Origin: Poriferisodalis sp965215815
Lineage (GTDB): Bacteria > Actinomycetota > Acidimicrobiia > Acidimicrobiales > Poriferisodalaceae
Reading direction: 5' to 3'
NCBI RefSeq assembly: GCF_965215815.1
Contig: NZ_CBDCEO010000012.1
Location: forward strand, 868,001 to 932,000
Length of the DNA stretch: 64,000 nucleotides
The notes beneath the pieces are model-generated. The model saw nothing but the letters and a program-made list of their open reading frames with translations. It was not told the origin of the DNA and searched no databases. How positions within the stretch are numbered: the stretch's first letter is position 1; each line of letters opens with the position of its first letter. Of the stretch, positions 24,913 to 33,503 are shown piece by piece. The position numbers and the translations under genes are program-made.

Positions 24913-26979
24913 GTGCGCGACACGATCTTCACCATCTTGCGGCTGCTGTTGCACCGCACCGCCACGAGCCGCATTCCACGCCATGCCTTGCTCGCATCCG
25001 TCATCGCCGCATCTGCCGTCGTGGCGCCGGTATCGGCCGTGTCGGCCCAAACCGGCGACGGCGATCTCAGCCCTGTCGAGGTGGTCCGCTACGGGGGCGC
25101 GGATCGCTATGAGACATCGCTACTGGTCGCGGAGGCAGTCGCAGCTGACGCCGGTGGGCAGTTGGATCATGTGGTGTTGGTGTCGGGCCGTCATTGGCAT
25201 GACGCTGTTGTGGCGGCGGGTGTCGCGGGTCGGGTGGGGGGTCCGGTGTTGATGACTCCGCCCGATGGGTTGGGTGAGGATGCGTTGGAGTTCCTCGGAC
25301 GGGTGGGAGCCACCCAGGTGACGGTCGTCACGACTGGTGCGTGGCCCGACACGTCGGTGTCTCCGAGTGTGTTCACAGCGCTCGAGGAGGCCGGCTTGAC
25401 GGTGGGTCGCCTCGGCGGCGACGACCGCTACGCGACTGGTGTGTCGGTCGCGGAGTGGATGGTCGAAGCGCAGAGCCAAGAAGTGAGCGGCAAGATCGCG
25501 ATCGTCGCCAACGGCGAGGTGTTCGCCGATGCGCTGGTCGCGGGTCCGCTGTCGGCACGGCGGCTGATCCCGGTGCTGCTTACCGAGAGGGACGAACTGC
25601 ACTCAGCGGTCGCCGGGTTTCTGGGTGACGCAGGCATCGAGCGTGTCGTGCTGATGGGCGGCACCGCCGCGCTGTCGGCCGGGGTGGAGTCCGCGATTGC
25701 CGATTTGGGGATCTCGGTGGATCGGATGGCGGGCGCGACCCGTTTCGAGACAGCGATCCTGACCGGACGGTTCGCAGCCGAATTGGTCGGCGGCGGGTGT
25801 TTCGACAGCGGCAGCGTCGGTCTGGCGCGTGCCCGGGTGCCGTTCGACTCGTTCAGCGCCGCGCCGCTGATGGCCCGCCGGTGCGCTCCATTGGTGCTCA
25901 CCGATCCCGAGAAGGTTCCAGCGAGCACGTCTGCGTTTCTCAACGACACCCGAAGCACAACCGACGACAAGGTGTTGCTGACGGTGTTCGGCGGCAACGC
26001 GGCGGTGTCGCAGGCTGCTGTGGAGGCCTTTCTCGACCTCGAGACCCCCCAAGACGAGGATCACGAGGGTGCGGACCCAGCCGAGCCGGCGCTGTCGTGC
26101 GGCGCGGACTCCGCTGATCCGCCGTCGCAGCTGATCTCGGGGTCAACGTTCGCCCGGGAGCCTGTTTGGTCGCCGGACTGCAACAAGATCGCCTATGTCG
26201 ACGTCGGGGCGCTCACGATCGCGGACGTGGACGGCGCCAATGCGACCGCTGTGCTGCGCTTGCCGGGCATGGTGCTCAACAATCCTGGGTGGTCGCCCGA
26301 CGGAACCCGCATTGTTCTGTCGGTGTTCAGCTTCGACGGCGGCAGAGGTTACGAGCATCAGCGGCGCCACATCTACGTCGTGAACGCGGACGGCACCGAT
26401 GCGACCAAGATCACCGACGGCATTGTCGAGGACGACTACCCGAGCTGGTCCCCTGACGGAACCCGGATCGTCTTTCAGCGCACCACTTGGCAGGACCGGA
26501 CGGTGTCGCCGCCGGTGGGCAACGACCGCTACATCGTCACGATGGACCCCGACGGCGCCAATCAGGCCGAGCTCAACAAGGGCGGCGGCTGGGAATCGCA
26601 TCCCGCGTGGTCCCCCGACGGCACCCTGCTCGCCCTCGACACCGGCTTGCGGCTGGGGCTCATGAACCCTGACGGCACCAACCTGCGCAGCTGGGACGTC
26701 GCCATGCACTGGTTCAGCAAGCTCTCATGGTCACCTGACGGGACCCGGATCGCGATGGCGCGCTTCGCGGGACCCCGCGACGACCCCTCCAATGTCGAGG
26801 CCAACATTGCGATCTTCGAGGTCGCGACCGGCAGCGTGACCGACATCACCACTGCCGAGGGCACCGAGCTGAACCCGCACTGGTCCCCTGACGGGAACCG
26901 GATCGTGTTCAACACCCGCGCCGACGGGGGCCGCGACACCCGCGTCTGGGTCGTCGGTGCCCAGCACCGGACCGGCTGA
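24913..26979 (+). CDS. Secreted protein: cell-wall-binding repeat 2 domains plus TolB-like propeller
   Basis: 688 residues. A signal peptide (hydrophobic LLASVIAASAVVAPVSAVSA, cleavage near residue 45) is followed by three CW_binding_2 repeats (about residues 55-380; e.g. RYGGADRYETSLLVAEAV, RLGGDDRYATGVSVAEW, RMAGATRFETAILTGRFA) that attach proteins to the wall, an acidic linker, and six TolB/WD40-like blades each marked by WSPDG or WSPD (residues about 415-680). So it is an exported surface protein with a propeller that probably binds ligands. The GTG at 24913 follows SD GGAGGGA. The gene ends one base before the start of the next. Confidence 0.88.
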   Translation: MRDTIFTILRLLLHRTATSRIPRHALLASVIAASAVVAPVSAVSAQTGDGDLSPVEVVRYGGADRYETSLLVAEAVAADAGGQLDHVVLVSGRHWHDAVVAAGVAGRVGGPVLMTPPDGLGEDALEFLGRVGATQVTVVTTGAWPDTSVSPSVFTALEEAGLTVGRLGGDDRYATGVSVAEWMVEAQSQEVSGKIAIVANGEVFADALVAGPLSARRLIPVLLTERDELHSAVAGFLGDAGIERVVLMGGTAALSAGVESAIADLGISVDRMAGATRFETAILTGRFAAELVGGGCFDSGSVGLARARVPFDSFSAAPLMARRCAPLVLTDPEKVPASTSAFLNDTRSTTDDKVLLTVFGGNAAVSQAAVEAFLDLETPQDEDHEGADPAEPALSCGADSADPPSQLISGSTFAREPVWSPDCNKIAYVDVGALTIADVDGANATAVLRLPGMVLNNPGWSPDGTRIVLSVFSFDGGRGYEHQRRHIYVVNADGTDATKITDGIVEDDYPSWSPDGTRIVFQRTTWQDRTVSPPVGNDRYIVTMDPDGANQAELNKGGGWESHPAWSPDGTLLALDTGLRLGLMNPDGTNLRSWDVAMHWFSKLSWSPDGTRIAMARFAGPRDDPSNVEANIAIFEVATGSVTDITTAEGTELNPHWSPDGNRIVFNTRADGGRDTRVWVVGAQHRTG

Positions 26980-26980
26980 G

Positions 26981-28027
26981 ATGCCCGAGGATTCGCTGCG
27001 GTCGGCTGGCAGCATGGCCAAGATGCCTCGCCTCAACAAGATGCCGCGTCGCAAGGAATACAGCTTCCGCCGTGAGGTGTCGATCCCTGCGGGGTTCGGG
27101 CCGGGGTCGGTCGCTTCCGCCGGCGGCAAGGTGAGGCTGCCCAATCGTGTGGCGTGGAGCGGCCAGGGAGAGTTCGACCTCGACGACCCCCACGACCGAC
27201 AGCATGCCTATGAGATCGTGCTGGCCGAGGGCACAGACGATGACGTGCGCACTTATGTCGACTGGCACGGGCTGCTCGACGCCTGGGGAGATATGTTCGT
27301 CGCGCCGCACGTCACAGATGCGTGGAGCCGGCATATGCGCAGTCTCGAGCCCGACCGGCCCCGCTATGCGAGCAGCAGCCGCTTCGCCGATGCGCTGCGC
27401 GCCGACGGGCTGTCGGTCGTCGCCGAGCTGCCCCCGGGACCGGTCGACCCGCGGGCCGCCGAACGCTGCCGCGCCGGCGGAGCGAGCGGCATCGCGATCG
27501 CGCCGATCTCGTACTGGAAGCCCGCGGGTCGCAGCCCTGAAGCCGACGACAGCCTCGACGGCGTCCACGAAGCCACCCGATGCGGGCTGCCGATCCTGCG
27601 CACCGGCAACGTCGACAGCATCCACGACGCCCGGCTCACCCGCATGCTCGCCCTGCAGTCCACCCTGGTGAGCCTCGACCGTGTCGCCGCGACCCAGGCT
27701 CTGGCGATCCGCGACACCGCCTGGGGCGAGGGCACCGGTTTCGCGGTCGAGGTCCGCGACGAGGACCAGATCGACATCGCCGCCGCGATCAGCGCCAGCG
27801 TCGTTGTCGTCAACGGCGACGATCCCGACCGGATGCTCAGTCTCGGCCCCGACGTCGCAGGACTCGCAGAACACGTCGTCACAGCCGCCAAGGTCCCCTC
27901 GACCGGCCCCGCCCGAGCCCGATTCGGGGACATCGCCGATGCCGGCTACGACGCAGCGCTGGTCCAGCTCGATCCCGGCGAGGACCCCGTGGCGGTCCTG
28001 GGGTCCCTCGCCGACCAGATCCGCTGA
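26981..28027 (+). CDS. Fusion of antitoxin-like domain with degenerate IGPS-like barrel
   Basis: 348 residues. Residues about 45-115 (VRLPNRVAWSGQG, FDLDDPHDRQHAYEIVLAEG) match the 103-aa antitoxin-type protein encoded at 35394-35705. Residues about 140-345 follow the beta/alpha order of indole-3-glycerol-phosphate synthase: VVAELPPG, DPRAAERCRAGGASGIAI, LPILRTGN, FAVEVRDED, VVVVNGDDPDR, and a closing AGYDAALVQLDPGEDP. Of the IGPS catalytic residues the Glu of AEL, the Glu of VEVRDE and the Asn remain, but both lysines and the late Glu are gone, so tryptophan synthesis is unlikely. The ATG at 26981 is one base after the preceding stop. Function unknown. Confidence 0.72.
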   Translation: MPEDSLRSAGSMAKMPRLNKMPRRKEYSFRREVSIPAGFGPGSVASAGGKVRLPNRVAWSGQGEFDLDDPHDRQHAYEIVLAEGTDDDVRTYVDWHGLLDAWGDMFVAPHVTDAWSRHMRSLEPDRPRYASSSRFADALRADGLSVVAELPPGPVDPRAAERCRAGGASGIAIAPISYWKPAGRSPEADDSLDGVHEATRCGLPILRTGNVDSIHDARLTRMLALQSTLVSLDRVAATQALAIRDTAWGEGTGFAVEVRDEDQIDIAAAISASVVVVNGDDPDRMLSLGPDVAGLAEHVVTAAKVPSTGPARARFGDIADAGYDAALVQLDPGEDPVAVLGSLADQIR

Positions 28028-28101
28028 CCGAGTCCGACGCCCAGCAGCCCCTGTGGGTGCGCGGGCCCGTCGGGGTCTGCGCCGTCGTTGCGGGCTGGTG
28101 C

Positions 28102-28329
28102 TCATGCCGCCGAGCCCACGATGCCCGACGCTCTGGGGCGCCCCTCGATCCAGGCCCCTATCTCGTCGCAGCGCCAGCGCACCGCTCGCTGGCTGACGCG
28201 CAGCGGCTCGGGAAAATCGCCCTGGCGCATCGCCCGATACAGCGAGCTCGTCGACAGCCCGGTAAGGCGCTCCACCTCGGGACGCGACAGCAGCAGCGGG
28301 GCCTGCGGTTCTGGTTCGGTGCGTTTCAT
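28102..28329 (-). CDS. AlpA-family excisionase-like regulator, copy 1
   Basis: 75 residues of the phage/island AlpA family: LLSRPEVERLTGLSTSSLYRAMRQGDFPEPL is the winged-helix MerR-like DNA-binding core, then VRWRCDEIGAWIEGRPRASG. AlpA proteins activate or assist excision of tRNA-borne islands in known cases. A second copy at 32229-32453 is about 70% identical. The ATG at 28329 is chosen by alignment with that copy. The upstream region shares a 22-bp block with copy 2. Confidence 0.85.
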   Translation of the reverse strand: MKRTEPEPQAPLLLSRPEVERLTGLSTSSLYRAMRQGDFPEPLRVSQRAVRWRCDEIGAWIEGRPRASGIVGSAA

Positions 28330-28356
28330 GGGCCGCAGCGTCCCACCAGCGGCGCT

Positions 28357-28502
28357 ACACCACACGACCCCGCACGACATCTGGACGCGAACAGGCGATG
28401 TAGCGGCCGTGTCTGGGTGTCGCGGGCGTGTCGCGGCAGGCTGTCGCGGGTGTCGCGGCGGGTTGTCGCGGCGGGGGACACACGCTTGCATTCAAATGCT
28501 GC
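28357..28502 (-). repeat. Upstream region of AlpA copy 1 with TGTCGCGG iterons
   Basis: TGTCGCGG occurs five times at 28418, 28429, 28442, 28451 and 28464 (spacings 11, 13, 9 and 13). At 28357-28378 lies a 22-bp block that is identical, in the same orientation relative to the gene, to 32170-32191 before AlpA copy 2. A GCATTTGAATGCAA box (minus strand, near 28490-28502) also has a counterpart near 31758. The gap 28330-28841 holds no gene. The repeats may be operator or replication/excision iterons; this is inference. Confidence 0.6.
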
Positions 28503-28841
28503 GGCACAAGGGCCGTGGAGCTTGCGGCACGCGAGTCGTGCTTTTCGATGGCGTCCGTTGTGGGCGCGACAACCGCTTCGACGGCTTGGCCTCAGCCCCC
28601 GTCGGGCACGTTTCGTCGCCAACAGCCGATGCTCGCGGCACATGCCTTCTTTGCCCGTTCGAGGGCGCTCTGGTGCTCGCCCGCCCGCATCGAGCCGGTT
28701 CTGCCGACCGGCGGCTAATTCGCTTGGCTCGGCATCGCTTCCGGTGCGAGTCTGCGGCCGTGGTCGGTTTGCGGTTCGCTCGCGTGTGGCCTCGGGAAGT
28801 GGCGTCTGGGCTCGGGGGCGCTTCGATGCGCTGGCAGCGTC

Positions 28842-29738
28842 ATGACAGTTGAGCCGGCTCCGACGATGGACGATGCCCGGCGAGCGGCGAGCGCGTTGGC
28901 CGATGCCGGCGTCGGCCGTGTGCTGGTGTTCGGGTCGGTTGTGCTCGGGGGCGCGACGTCGTTGAGCGACATCGACTTGGTGGCCATCGACACCGATCTG
29001 GAATACAGCGGCCGGTGGAAGCGCAAGTCCGGTCTCGAGGAAATCGCCCGCAGCGCGTGCGGGTTCTGGACCGAGGTGTTCGTCACCGACGAGCCCGAAT
29101 GGAGGATCCGCACGACCAAAGTGATGTCGAGTTTCGAGGCTCACGTCGCTACCTACGCGATCGAGCTCGCCGCGAATGACGACGTTTCGGGCGTCATCGA
29201 GTGGGACAAGCCGATCGGCCGGCCCGGCAGCGACAAGGCCGAACTCGCCGACAGGCTCGAGGTCGCCACCAGACAGATTATGTCGCTGCTGCTGCACGAG
29301 CGTCCCACACAGCGAGAGCTCGAGCTCGCCCGAGTTGACCCCGACGAAGCCGAGTTCTGCCGTCGTGTCCGGCACATTTCGGTCCTGGCCGGCTCGTACG
29401 GGGCGTTCCTTGCTGCCGTGCGTGTCATGCACGTCGCGACCTTGGGGATCGCGCCGCCCAAGGGCGATGAGGTGACGATGCTGCTCGCTGCGCAGCCGTC
29501 ATGGGTCGGCGACGCCTTCAGGCGGGCCTTGGACAGCTGCGGTGCCGCGCTGTCTGAGATGCACTATCGGCGCGATCGCGGAGACGAGGAGCCTGATCGG
29601 CACACCCGCCGCGTCGACACCCGCCACGTCGGGCCCGCGCGAGATGCGGCCCACGCGATCGTCGGCTGGATCCTTGACCATCTCGATCTCGACGGCGACG
29701 AGCTCGATCGACACCGCAGACGGCTCGAAGATCGCTGA
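28842..29738 (+). CDS. Minimal nucleotidyltransferase with HEPN-like C-terminal domain, copy 1
   Basis: 298 residues. The N-terminal polymerase-beta-type nucleotidyltransferase has RVLVFGSVVLGGATSLSDIDLVAID: the GS turn and D-I-D metal site are kept, though the usual GSxxRG is GSVVLGG. Residues about 130-285 are helical and align with the HEPN-like half of the protein at 57181-58155 (VATLGIAPPKGDEVTMLL versus VTTLGTAPPRSHEILELL). MNT and HEPN pairs form toxin-antitoxin systems, usually as two genes; here they are fused. A 28-codon frame starts in the stop (TGATG, 29738-29824) but is probably not a real gene. Confidence 0.75.
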   Translation: MTVEPAPTMDDARRAASALADAGVGRVLVFGSVVLGGATSLSDIDLVAIDTDLEYSGRWKRKSGLEEIARSACGFWTEVFVTDEPEWRIRTTKVMSSFEAHVATYAIELAANDDVSGVIEWDKPIGRPGSDKAELADRLEVATRQIMSLLLHERPTQRELELARVDPDEAEFCRRVRHISVLAGSYGAFLAAVRVMHVATLGIAPPKGDEVTMLLAAQPSWVGDAFRRALDSCGAALSEMHYRRDRGDEEPDRHTRRVDTRHVGPARDAAHAIVGWILDHLDLDGDELDRHRRRLEDR

Positions 29739-29832
29739 TGGACGATCGGGCAGCGGCCGCTGCACGTTCGCCGAGTGCCTGGCCTGCGCGTCCGAAACGC
29801 CTTGCGACGTCCACGTCAGGGTGAGCCGGGTC

Positions 29833-30321
29833 ATGTCAGCTCGCCGTGTCGTGGTCGGCTTGCACTGGCCGAACGAGGACTTCGGCGACAGCGCCGCCTG
29901 GGAGTTCGACCCCGGCCGCGTGTATCGCCGGGCGAGCCGTCGGGGCCGCAATCCGTGGGGGCTGTGGACCTCTCCCAAGACCAGCGCGAACGGCTGGAAC
30001 CGCTGCACCGCGGCGAGGGAGCTGGGCATCATCGGGGATCACCATTGGGAGATCACCGTTGACATCACCGGCATGCTGCGTCTGACAGCCGAGCAGGACG
30101 TGCCTGCCGAATTCGGCTGGGAAGTCTCCGAGCTCGGCTTCGGGCTCGGGGGCTGGGAGGTGGACTGGCGCTGCGTCCAAGACGCCGGCTACAGCGGGCT
30201 GCACGTCTCCCGCTACCGGCGCAGCGACGATCCCCAGCTGTGGTGGGCACAGCTCGACTGCGACTGCACCGTCGCGTGGGACCTCGACGCGGTACTCGAG
30301 GTGAGCGGGCCGTTCCGATGA
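29833..30321 (+). CDS. Hypothetical protein, 162 aa
   Basis: No family recognised. It is a Trp-rich soluble protein starting MSARRVVVGLHWPNEDFGD, with GRNPWGLWTSPKTSANGWNRC and a symmetric-looking second half (WEVDWRCVQDAGYSG, LWWAQLDCDC). The ATG at 29833 follows GTGAGCCGGG; a longer in-frame reading upstream overlaps the nucleotidyltransferase gene and lacks coding character. It lies 95 bp after the MNT-HEPN fusion on the same strand and might be its partner; nothing in its sequence proves that. Confidence 0.5.
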   Translation: MSARRVVVGLHWPNEDFGDSAAWEFDPGRVYRRASRRGRNPWGLWTSPKTSANGWNRCTAARELGIIGDHHWEITVDITGMLRLTAEQDVPAEFGWEVSELGFGLGGWEVDWRCVQDAGYSGLHVSRYRRSDDPQLWWAQLDCDCTVAWDLDAVLEVSGPFR

Positions 30322-30474
30322 ACGGCGGTGGGCAACGATGGATCGCGTGCGGTCGACCGCTCGGACACGCGTTCGACCCATGGTTTCGTGCTGGCTTCCA
30401 GGATCATGGGGTTCTGGCTGCATCGGGTCCCCGTGGACGCGAATCGCGGTGTCTGGGGATCGCGGAGGCTGGGT

Positions 30475-30717
30475 CTAGATGCTTGCGGGCTCCCGCGGTG
30501 GAAGCCGGCAACAGGGGTCTGGGTCGTCGTCGAACAGCTCGGCAGCGATCTCGCGATAGTGGGCTGCGAATTCGGCCCGCACGTCAGCGACGGCGTGGTC
30601 GAAGCCGGCGCGGGTGCGGTCCACCCGCTCGGTTTCGCCTTCGATATCGGTGACGTGCGCCTCGTCGGCGCAACAAGCTGCGTACGGTGACGGAGCGGAG
30701 GCCTGTTCGCTGGTCAT
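30475..30717 (-). CDS. Small hypothetical protein, 80 aa
   Basis: Starts MTSEQASAPSP and contains RAEFAAHYREIAAELFDDDPD, which resembles a segment of the upstream neighbour (ARFGDRYDDICVELFTNDP), so the two may be divergent paralogues or a small coupled pair. The start overlaps the upstream stop (ATGA at 30717-30714). A plus-strand frame over the same bases (30328-30690) cannot be excluded, but the coupling favours this one. Confidence 0.42.
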   Translation of the reverse strand: MTSEQASAPSPYAACCADEAHVTDIEGETERVDRTRAGFDHAVADVRAEFAAHYREIAAELFDDDPDPCCRLPPREPASI

Positions 30718-31001
30718 CGACGAGGATCGACGGGCCCGATCTGGTGCTGGGCTGGGGAAATGTCCTCGGGAATGAGCGGCAACGCTGACGGATCGGTGCC
30801 GAGCACCGGGTCGTTCGTGAACAGCTCAACGCAGATGTCGTCGTAGCGGTCACCGAAGCGTGCGAACGCCTCCGCAATGTGGGCCGGGTAGCCGTCTGGG
30901 AGGTCTCGGAACGACACGGCGGCTGATTGTGTGGGCTCAGCGACGTCCGAAGCGTCGGTACGGCCGGCTCGGCGATGTATCGGCGGTTGTTCGGGTTTCA
31001 T
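30714..31001 (-). CDS. Small hypothetical protein, 95 aa
   Basis: Soluble protein with MKPEQPPIHRRAGR at the start and a conserved-looking core PAHIAEAFARFGDRYDDICVELF. No domain recognised. I use the ATG at 31001; the frame is open to 31181 but that stretch is compositionally different. It is coupled by ATGA to the downstream gene at 30717. Both follow the HTH gene at 31214-31696 on the same strand and may share its promoter. Confidence 0.45.
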   Translation of the reverse strand: MKPEQPPIHRRAGRTDASDVAEPTQSAAVSFRDLPDGYPAHIAEAFARFGDRYDDICVELFTNDPVLGTDPSALPLIPEDISPAQHQIGPVDPRR

Positions 31002-31213
31002 CGCGATGGCGGCTCCGGCGTTGCCCACGGCAGTCACGATACTCACCGACAGGGCCGCCAAGCGGGCTCCCAACGAGCGGTCGGGATGGGTCAATCGGCA
31101 GTCTTGGCCTCGTGGCCGACGAGACCAGCCACCGCGACCGACAAGACCCAACGGCTTCGCCCAGACACGGGACACATCCAAATGGCGAGTCCGCGAATCG
31201 GCATTCGGCTGCG

Positions 31214-31696
31214 TCAGGAGCGGGCGCGACTTGGACGGTCGCGTTCGAGGTTCTGGTACACCGCGGCGCGAGTGACGCCTGAGACGTCGGCGATGGCGTC
31301 CATGGTCACGTGTTTGGACCGCGCAGCTTTGACCGAGCGCAGCCAGGCGCGTCGCGCGGCCGCGGCGGCGGCTTCGGCTTCGTCGAGTTCGCTTCGCCGC
31401 GCCGCTACCTCGTCGAGCAGTTCGGCTTGCTCGCGCAGCAGCGCCTGCTGGCTGAAGCTGCCGCGGCCGCCTCGCACGGGTCGCTTCGGCGCAGCCGACG
31501 GCCGCGAGCTGCGCGCCGGGGGCGGCTGCGCGGCACCGTCATCGACTGGCATCCCAGCGTGTGCCGCCCCGGCATCGGAACCATCCTCGCCCCCAACCGC
31601 AGCATCGACGGGGTCCCACAGCTCTGCCTGAGACGGCTGATCGCCCGCCGACCTGGGCACTGAACGCAGTGCTGGGGTGCGACGCCGTTTGGGCAT
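31214..31696 (-). CDS. HTH DNA-binding protein with coiled-coil segment
   Basis: 160 residues: a low-complexity basic N terminus (PKRPVRGGRGSFSQQ), a charged helical stretch (ELLDEVAARRSELDEAEAAAAAARR) likely to be coiled coil, and a C-terminal helix-turn-helix (MDAIADVSGVTRAAVYQNLER). Basic tail PSRARS. Probably a transcriptional or nucleoid-type regulator encoded by the island. It is divergent from AlpA copy 2 across the repeat-bearing region 31697-32228, which it might control. Confidence 0.62.
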   Translation of the reverse strand: MPKRRRTPALRSVPRSAGDQPSQAELWDPVDAAVGGEDGSDAGAAHAGMPVDDGAAQPPPARSSRPSAAPKRPVRGGRGSFSQQALLREQAELLDEVAARRSELDEAEAAAAAARRAWLRSVKAARSKHVTMDAIADVSGVTRAAVYQNLERDRPSRARS

Positions 31697-31756
31697 GCCA
31701 GGACACTACCGACACCCCAACAGTCATGACAAGTCTCCTATACACAGATCGCAACA

Positions 31757-32191
31757 GGCATTTCAATGCAAACGTGTGGACCCTTACGCGACAACCTCGC
31801 GACAGCGGTTTCGGTGCGTAGTCGCGGCACCGCGACAGCCTCGCGAGCGGTATCTGCGACAACGCCAGATCGGCTGCGACGGTCTCACAGCGACGTCCCC
31901 CTGAATTCGTCAGCACCGCCCGCACGCCCATCCCCCGCCATCCACCGTCCCTTCAGCCCCTCACTCGTCCTCGGAAACCTCATCTGAGTTCCTGCTGATT
32001 CCTGAGCCGCCCCCGGGGCGCTGTCCTGCAGGCCTGCGAGAGCCGCATTGCGCCCTGCGGGCCGCGACAGTGCCGCCGACAGCAGCTGCGACGCGATCGG
32101 CGGTTGAGCCGCTGTGGGGCTGCGAATCGGCGGCTCTGAGGGGTCGCGACTGGTGTCGCGGGCGTCGAAGTCGTGCGGGGTCGTGTGGTGT
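31757..32191 (+). repeat. Upstream region of AlpA copy 2 with CGCGACA repeats
   Basis: Counterpart of the region before AlpA copy 1. It begins with a GCATTTCAATGCAA box (near 31758-31771), continues with CGCGACA at 31787-31793, 31798-31804 and 31831-31837, and ends with the 22-bp block at 32170-32191 that is identical to 28357-28378. The intervening 300 bp has no counterpart in copy 1. The whole 31697-32228 gap is without a convincing gene. Confidence 0.55.
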
Positions 32192-32228
32192 CGTGCGGTG
32201 TCGGAGGGCCGGTGAGAGGTTTAGTGCC

Positions 32229-32453
32229 ATGAAACAGACCGCGCATGACCCGCCCGCCCTGCTGCTCTCCCGCACCCAGATCGAGAGGCTGACCGGACTT
32301 TCTTGCAGCTCGCTCTACCGGGCCATGCGACGAGGCGAGTTCCCTGAGCCGCTGCGCATCGGCCACCGAAGCGTGCGTTGGCGCGCAGACGAGATCCAAG
32401 CCTGGATCGACGGACGCCCGCGAGCGTCCGGCATCGGCCGTGGTGCCGCATGA
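32229..32453 (+). CDS. AlpA-family excisionase-like regulator, copy 2
   Basis: 74 residues, about 70% identical to copy 1: LLSRTQIERLTGLSCSSLYRAMRRGEFPEPL and VRWRADEIQAWIDGRPRASGI. The ATG at 32229 is preceded by GGTGAGAGG. Two AlpA genes in one island, in opposite orientation with duplicated upstream sequence, point to merging of two related islands or to internal duplication. Confidence 0.85.
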   Translation: MKQTAHDPPALLLSRTQIERLTGLSCSSLYRAMRRGEFPEPLRIGHRSVRWRADEIQAWIDGRPRASGIGRGAA

Positions 32454-32635
32454 AGTGCGCGACCCAAGCCCCAAGTGCCGAAGTGCCCGACGAGCCGGTC
32501 ACTCAACAGCGGCCGTTTCTGTGTCGGCGGGGCGGCGTCGAGGTCGGGGCGCTTGGGATGGTTGGCGCCGCAGCGAGGGTCGAACAGTTCGGCGAGGCCC
32601 CCGACGGCAGCGAAGCGACGCTGGGACGCTGCGAC

Positions 32636-33181
32636 ATGACTGGCCCCGACACCCGAGACCTCCAGCTGTACCTCGCCGAGGAGGACTATGTCTTCGCGGG
32701 AGTCGGCGCTGCAGCGATCCACGACTACCCGACCGCCCAGCGGTTCGCGGACTCGCTGATCAACCGCCGCGAGTTCGCGCAGCGCTTCCCGCTGGCTCAC
32801 CGGCAACTGTCGATTCCACCAAAGGCCCGCTACGACCGGTTCCCCGAACCCGCTGCTTGGGTTCCGGTGATGGCTGAGGGGACCCTGTGCGAACACGGAG
32901 TGCGATATGTCACACACACCGAGCCCACGCGAGGCACTGCGCACGGCACGCAAGCGATCTCACTGGACCTGCGGCGCGGCGCGACCGAGGGCATGGTGGT
33001 CCACGAACTCGCGCACCTCGTCACCGCCATCGAATGCCCCCGCCACCGGCACGACCACGGAATCGAGTTCATCGAACACATGCTCCAGCTCGTCGGGTGG
33101 GCCCACGGACGTAGCGCCGCGGCAGAACTGCGCGCAGCGCACCGCGACCAAGGCACGCTCACACAGGAGTCTCGACTTTGA
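32636..33181 (+). CDS. Putative zinc metallopeptidase/metallohydrolase
   Basis: 181 residues. The motif VVHELAHLVT (HExxH) followed by RHRHDHGIEFIEHMLQL gives two zinc-ligand histidines and a third about 20 residues on, as in TIGR04338-like actinobacterial metallohydrolases and SprT-like proteins. The N-terminal 90 residues (LQLYLAEEDYVFAG ... INRREFAQRFPL) are also of that type. No signal peptide, so cytoplasmic. Start at the ATG at 32636; the longer frame to 32378 overlaps the AlpA gene. Substrate unknown; it could be an effector-processing protease. Confidence 0.68.
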   Translation: MTGPDTRDLQLYLAEEDYVFAGVGAAAIHDYPTAQRFADSLINRREFAQRFPLAHRQLSIPPKARYDRFPEPAAWVPVMAEGTLCEHGVRYVTHTEPTRGTAHGTQAISLDLRRGATEGMVVHELAHLVTAIECPRHRHDHGIEFIEHMLQLVGWAHGRSAAAELRAAHRDQGTLTQESRL

Positions 33182-33503
33182 GCAGCCTGCCAGCACTTCG
33201 GATCTCGCGACAGCCTGACACCACCAACTCCACGCCGAGGTCCCGATGTCACACGGCGCTGCGGACCCTCGTCGGGCGCGGCCGAGCCGAACACAACCGC
33301 ACGCCCAACAACACCTCGCCGGACCGCTGTGCCGAATCGACCATCGATGCTCTCAGGGGCAGCTGCTCAGTCGTGGGTCCCCGAATACGCCAACGGCTCA
33401 GACCTCCAGCACGTTCCCCCAGCCCGCTTGACCGTGCGGGCACCGCCGGTTCACCGCGGCACCGCGAGCGGATGAACCTCGACAGACCGCCAGGGTCGTC
33501 CCG
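33182..33503. other. Gap without convincing gene
   Basis: Between the metallopeptidase stop and the convergent Cys-rich gene. Open frames are present in several phases because of base composition, but none has coding character, a ribosome site or a recognisable motif. I see no repeat or hairpin of note. Confidence 0.5.

Noticed and set aside
27580..28845. 421-codon plus-strand frame
   Set aside because: Runs through the end of the barrel fusion gene and antisense to AlpA; extremely Arg/Pro-rich and without start context.
29738..29824. 28-codon frame overlapping the stop of the first MNT-HEPN gene
   Set aside because: Overlap is TGATG, but the peptide is Ala/Arg/Pro-rich, has no counterpart after the second MNT-HEPN gene and is too short to support.
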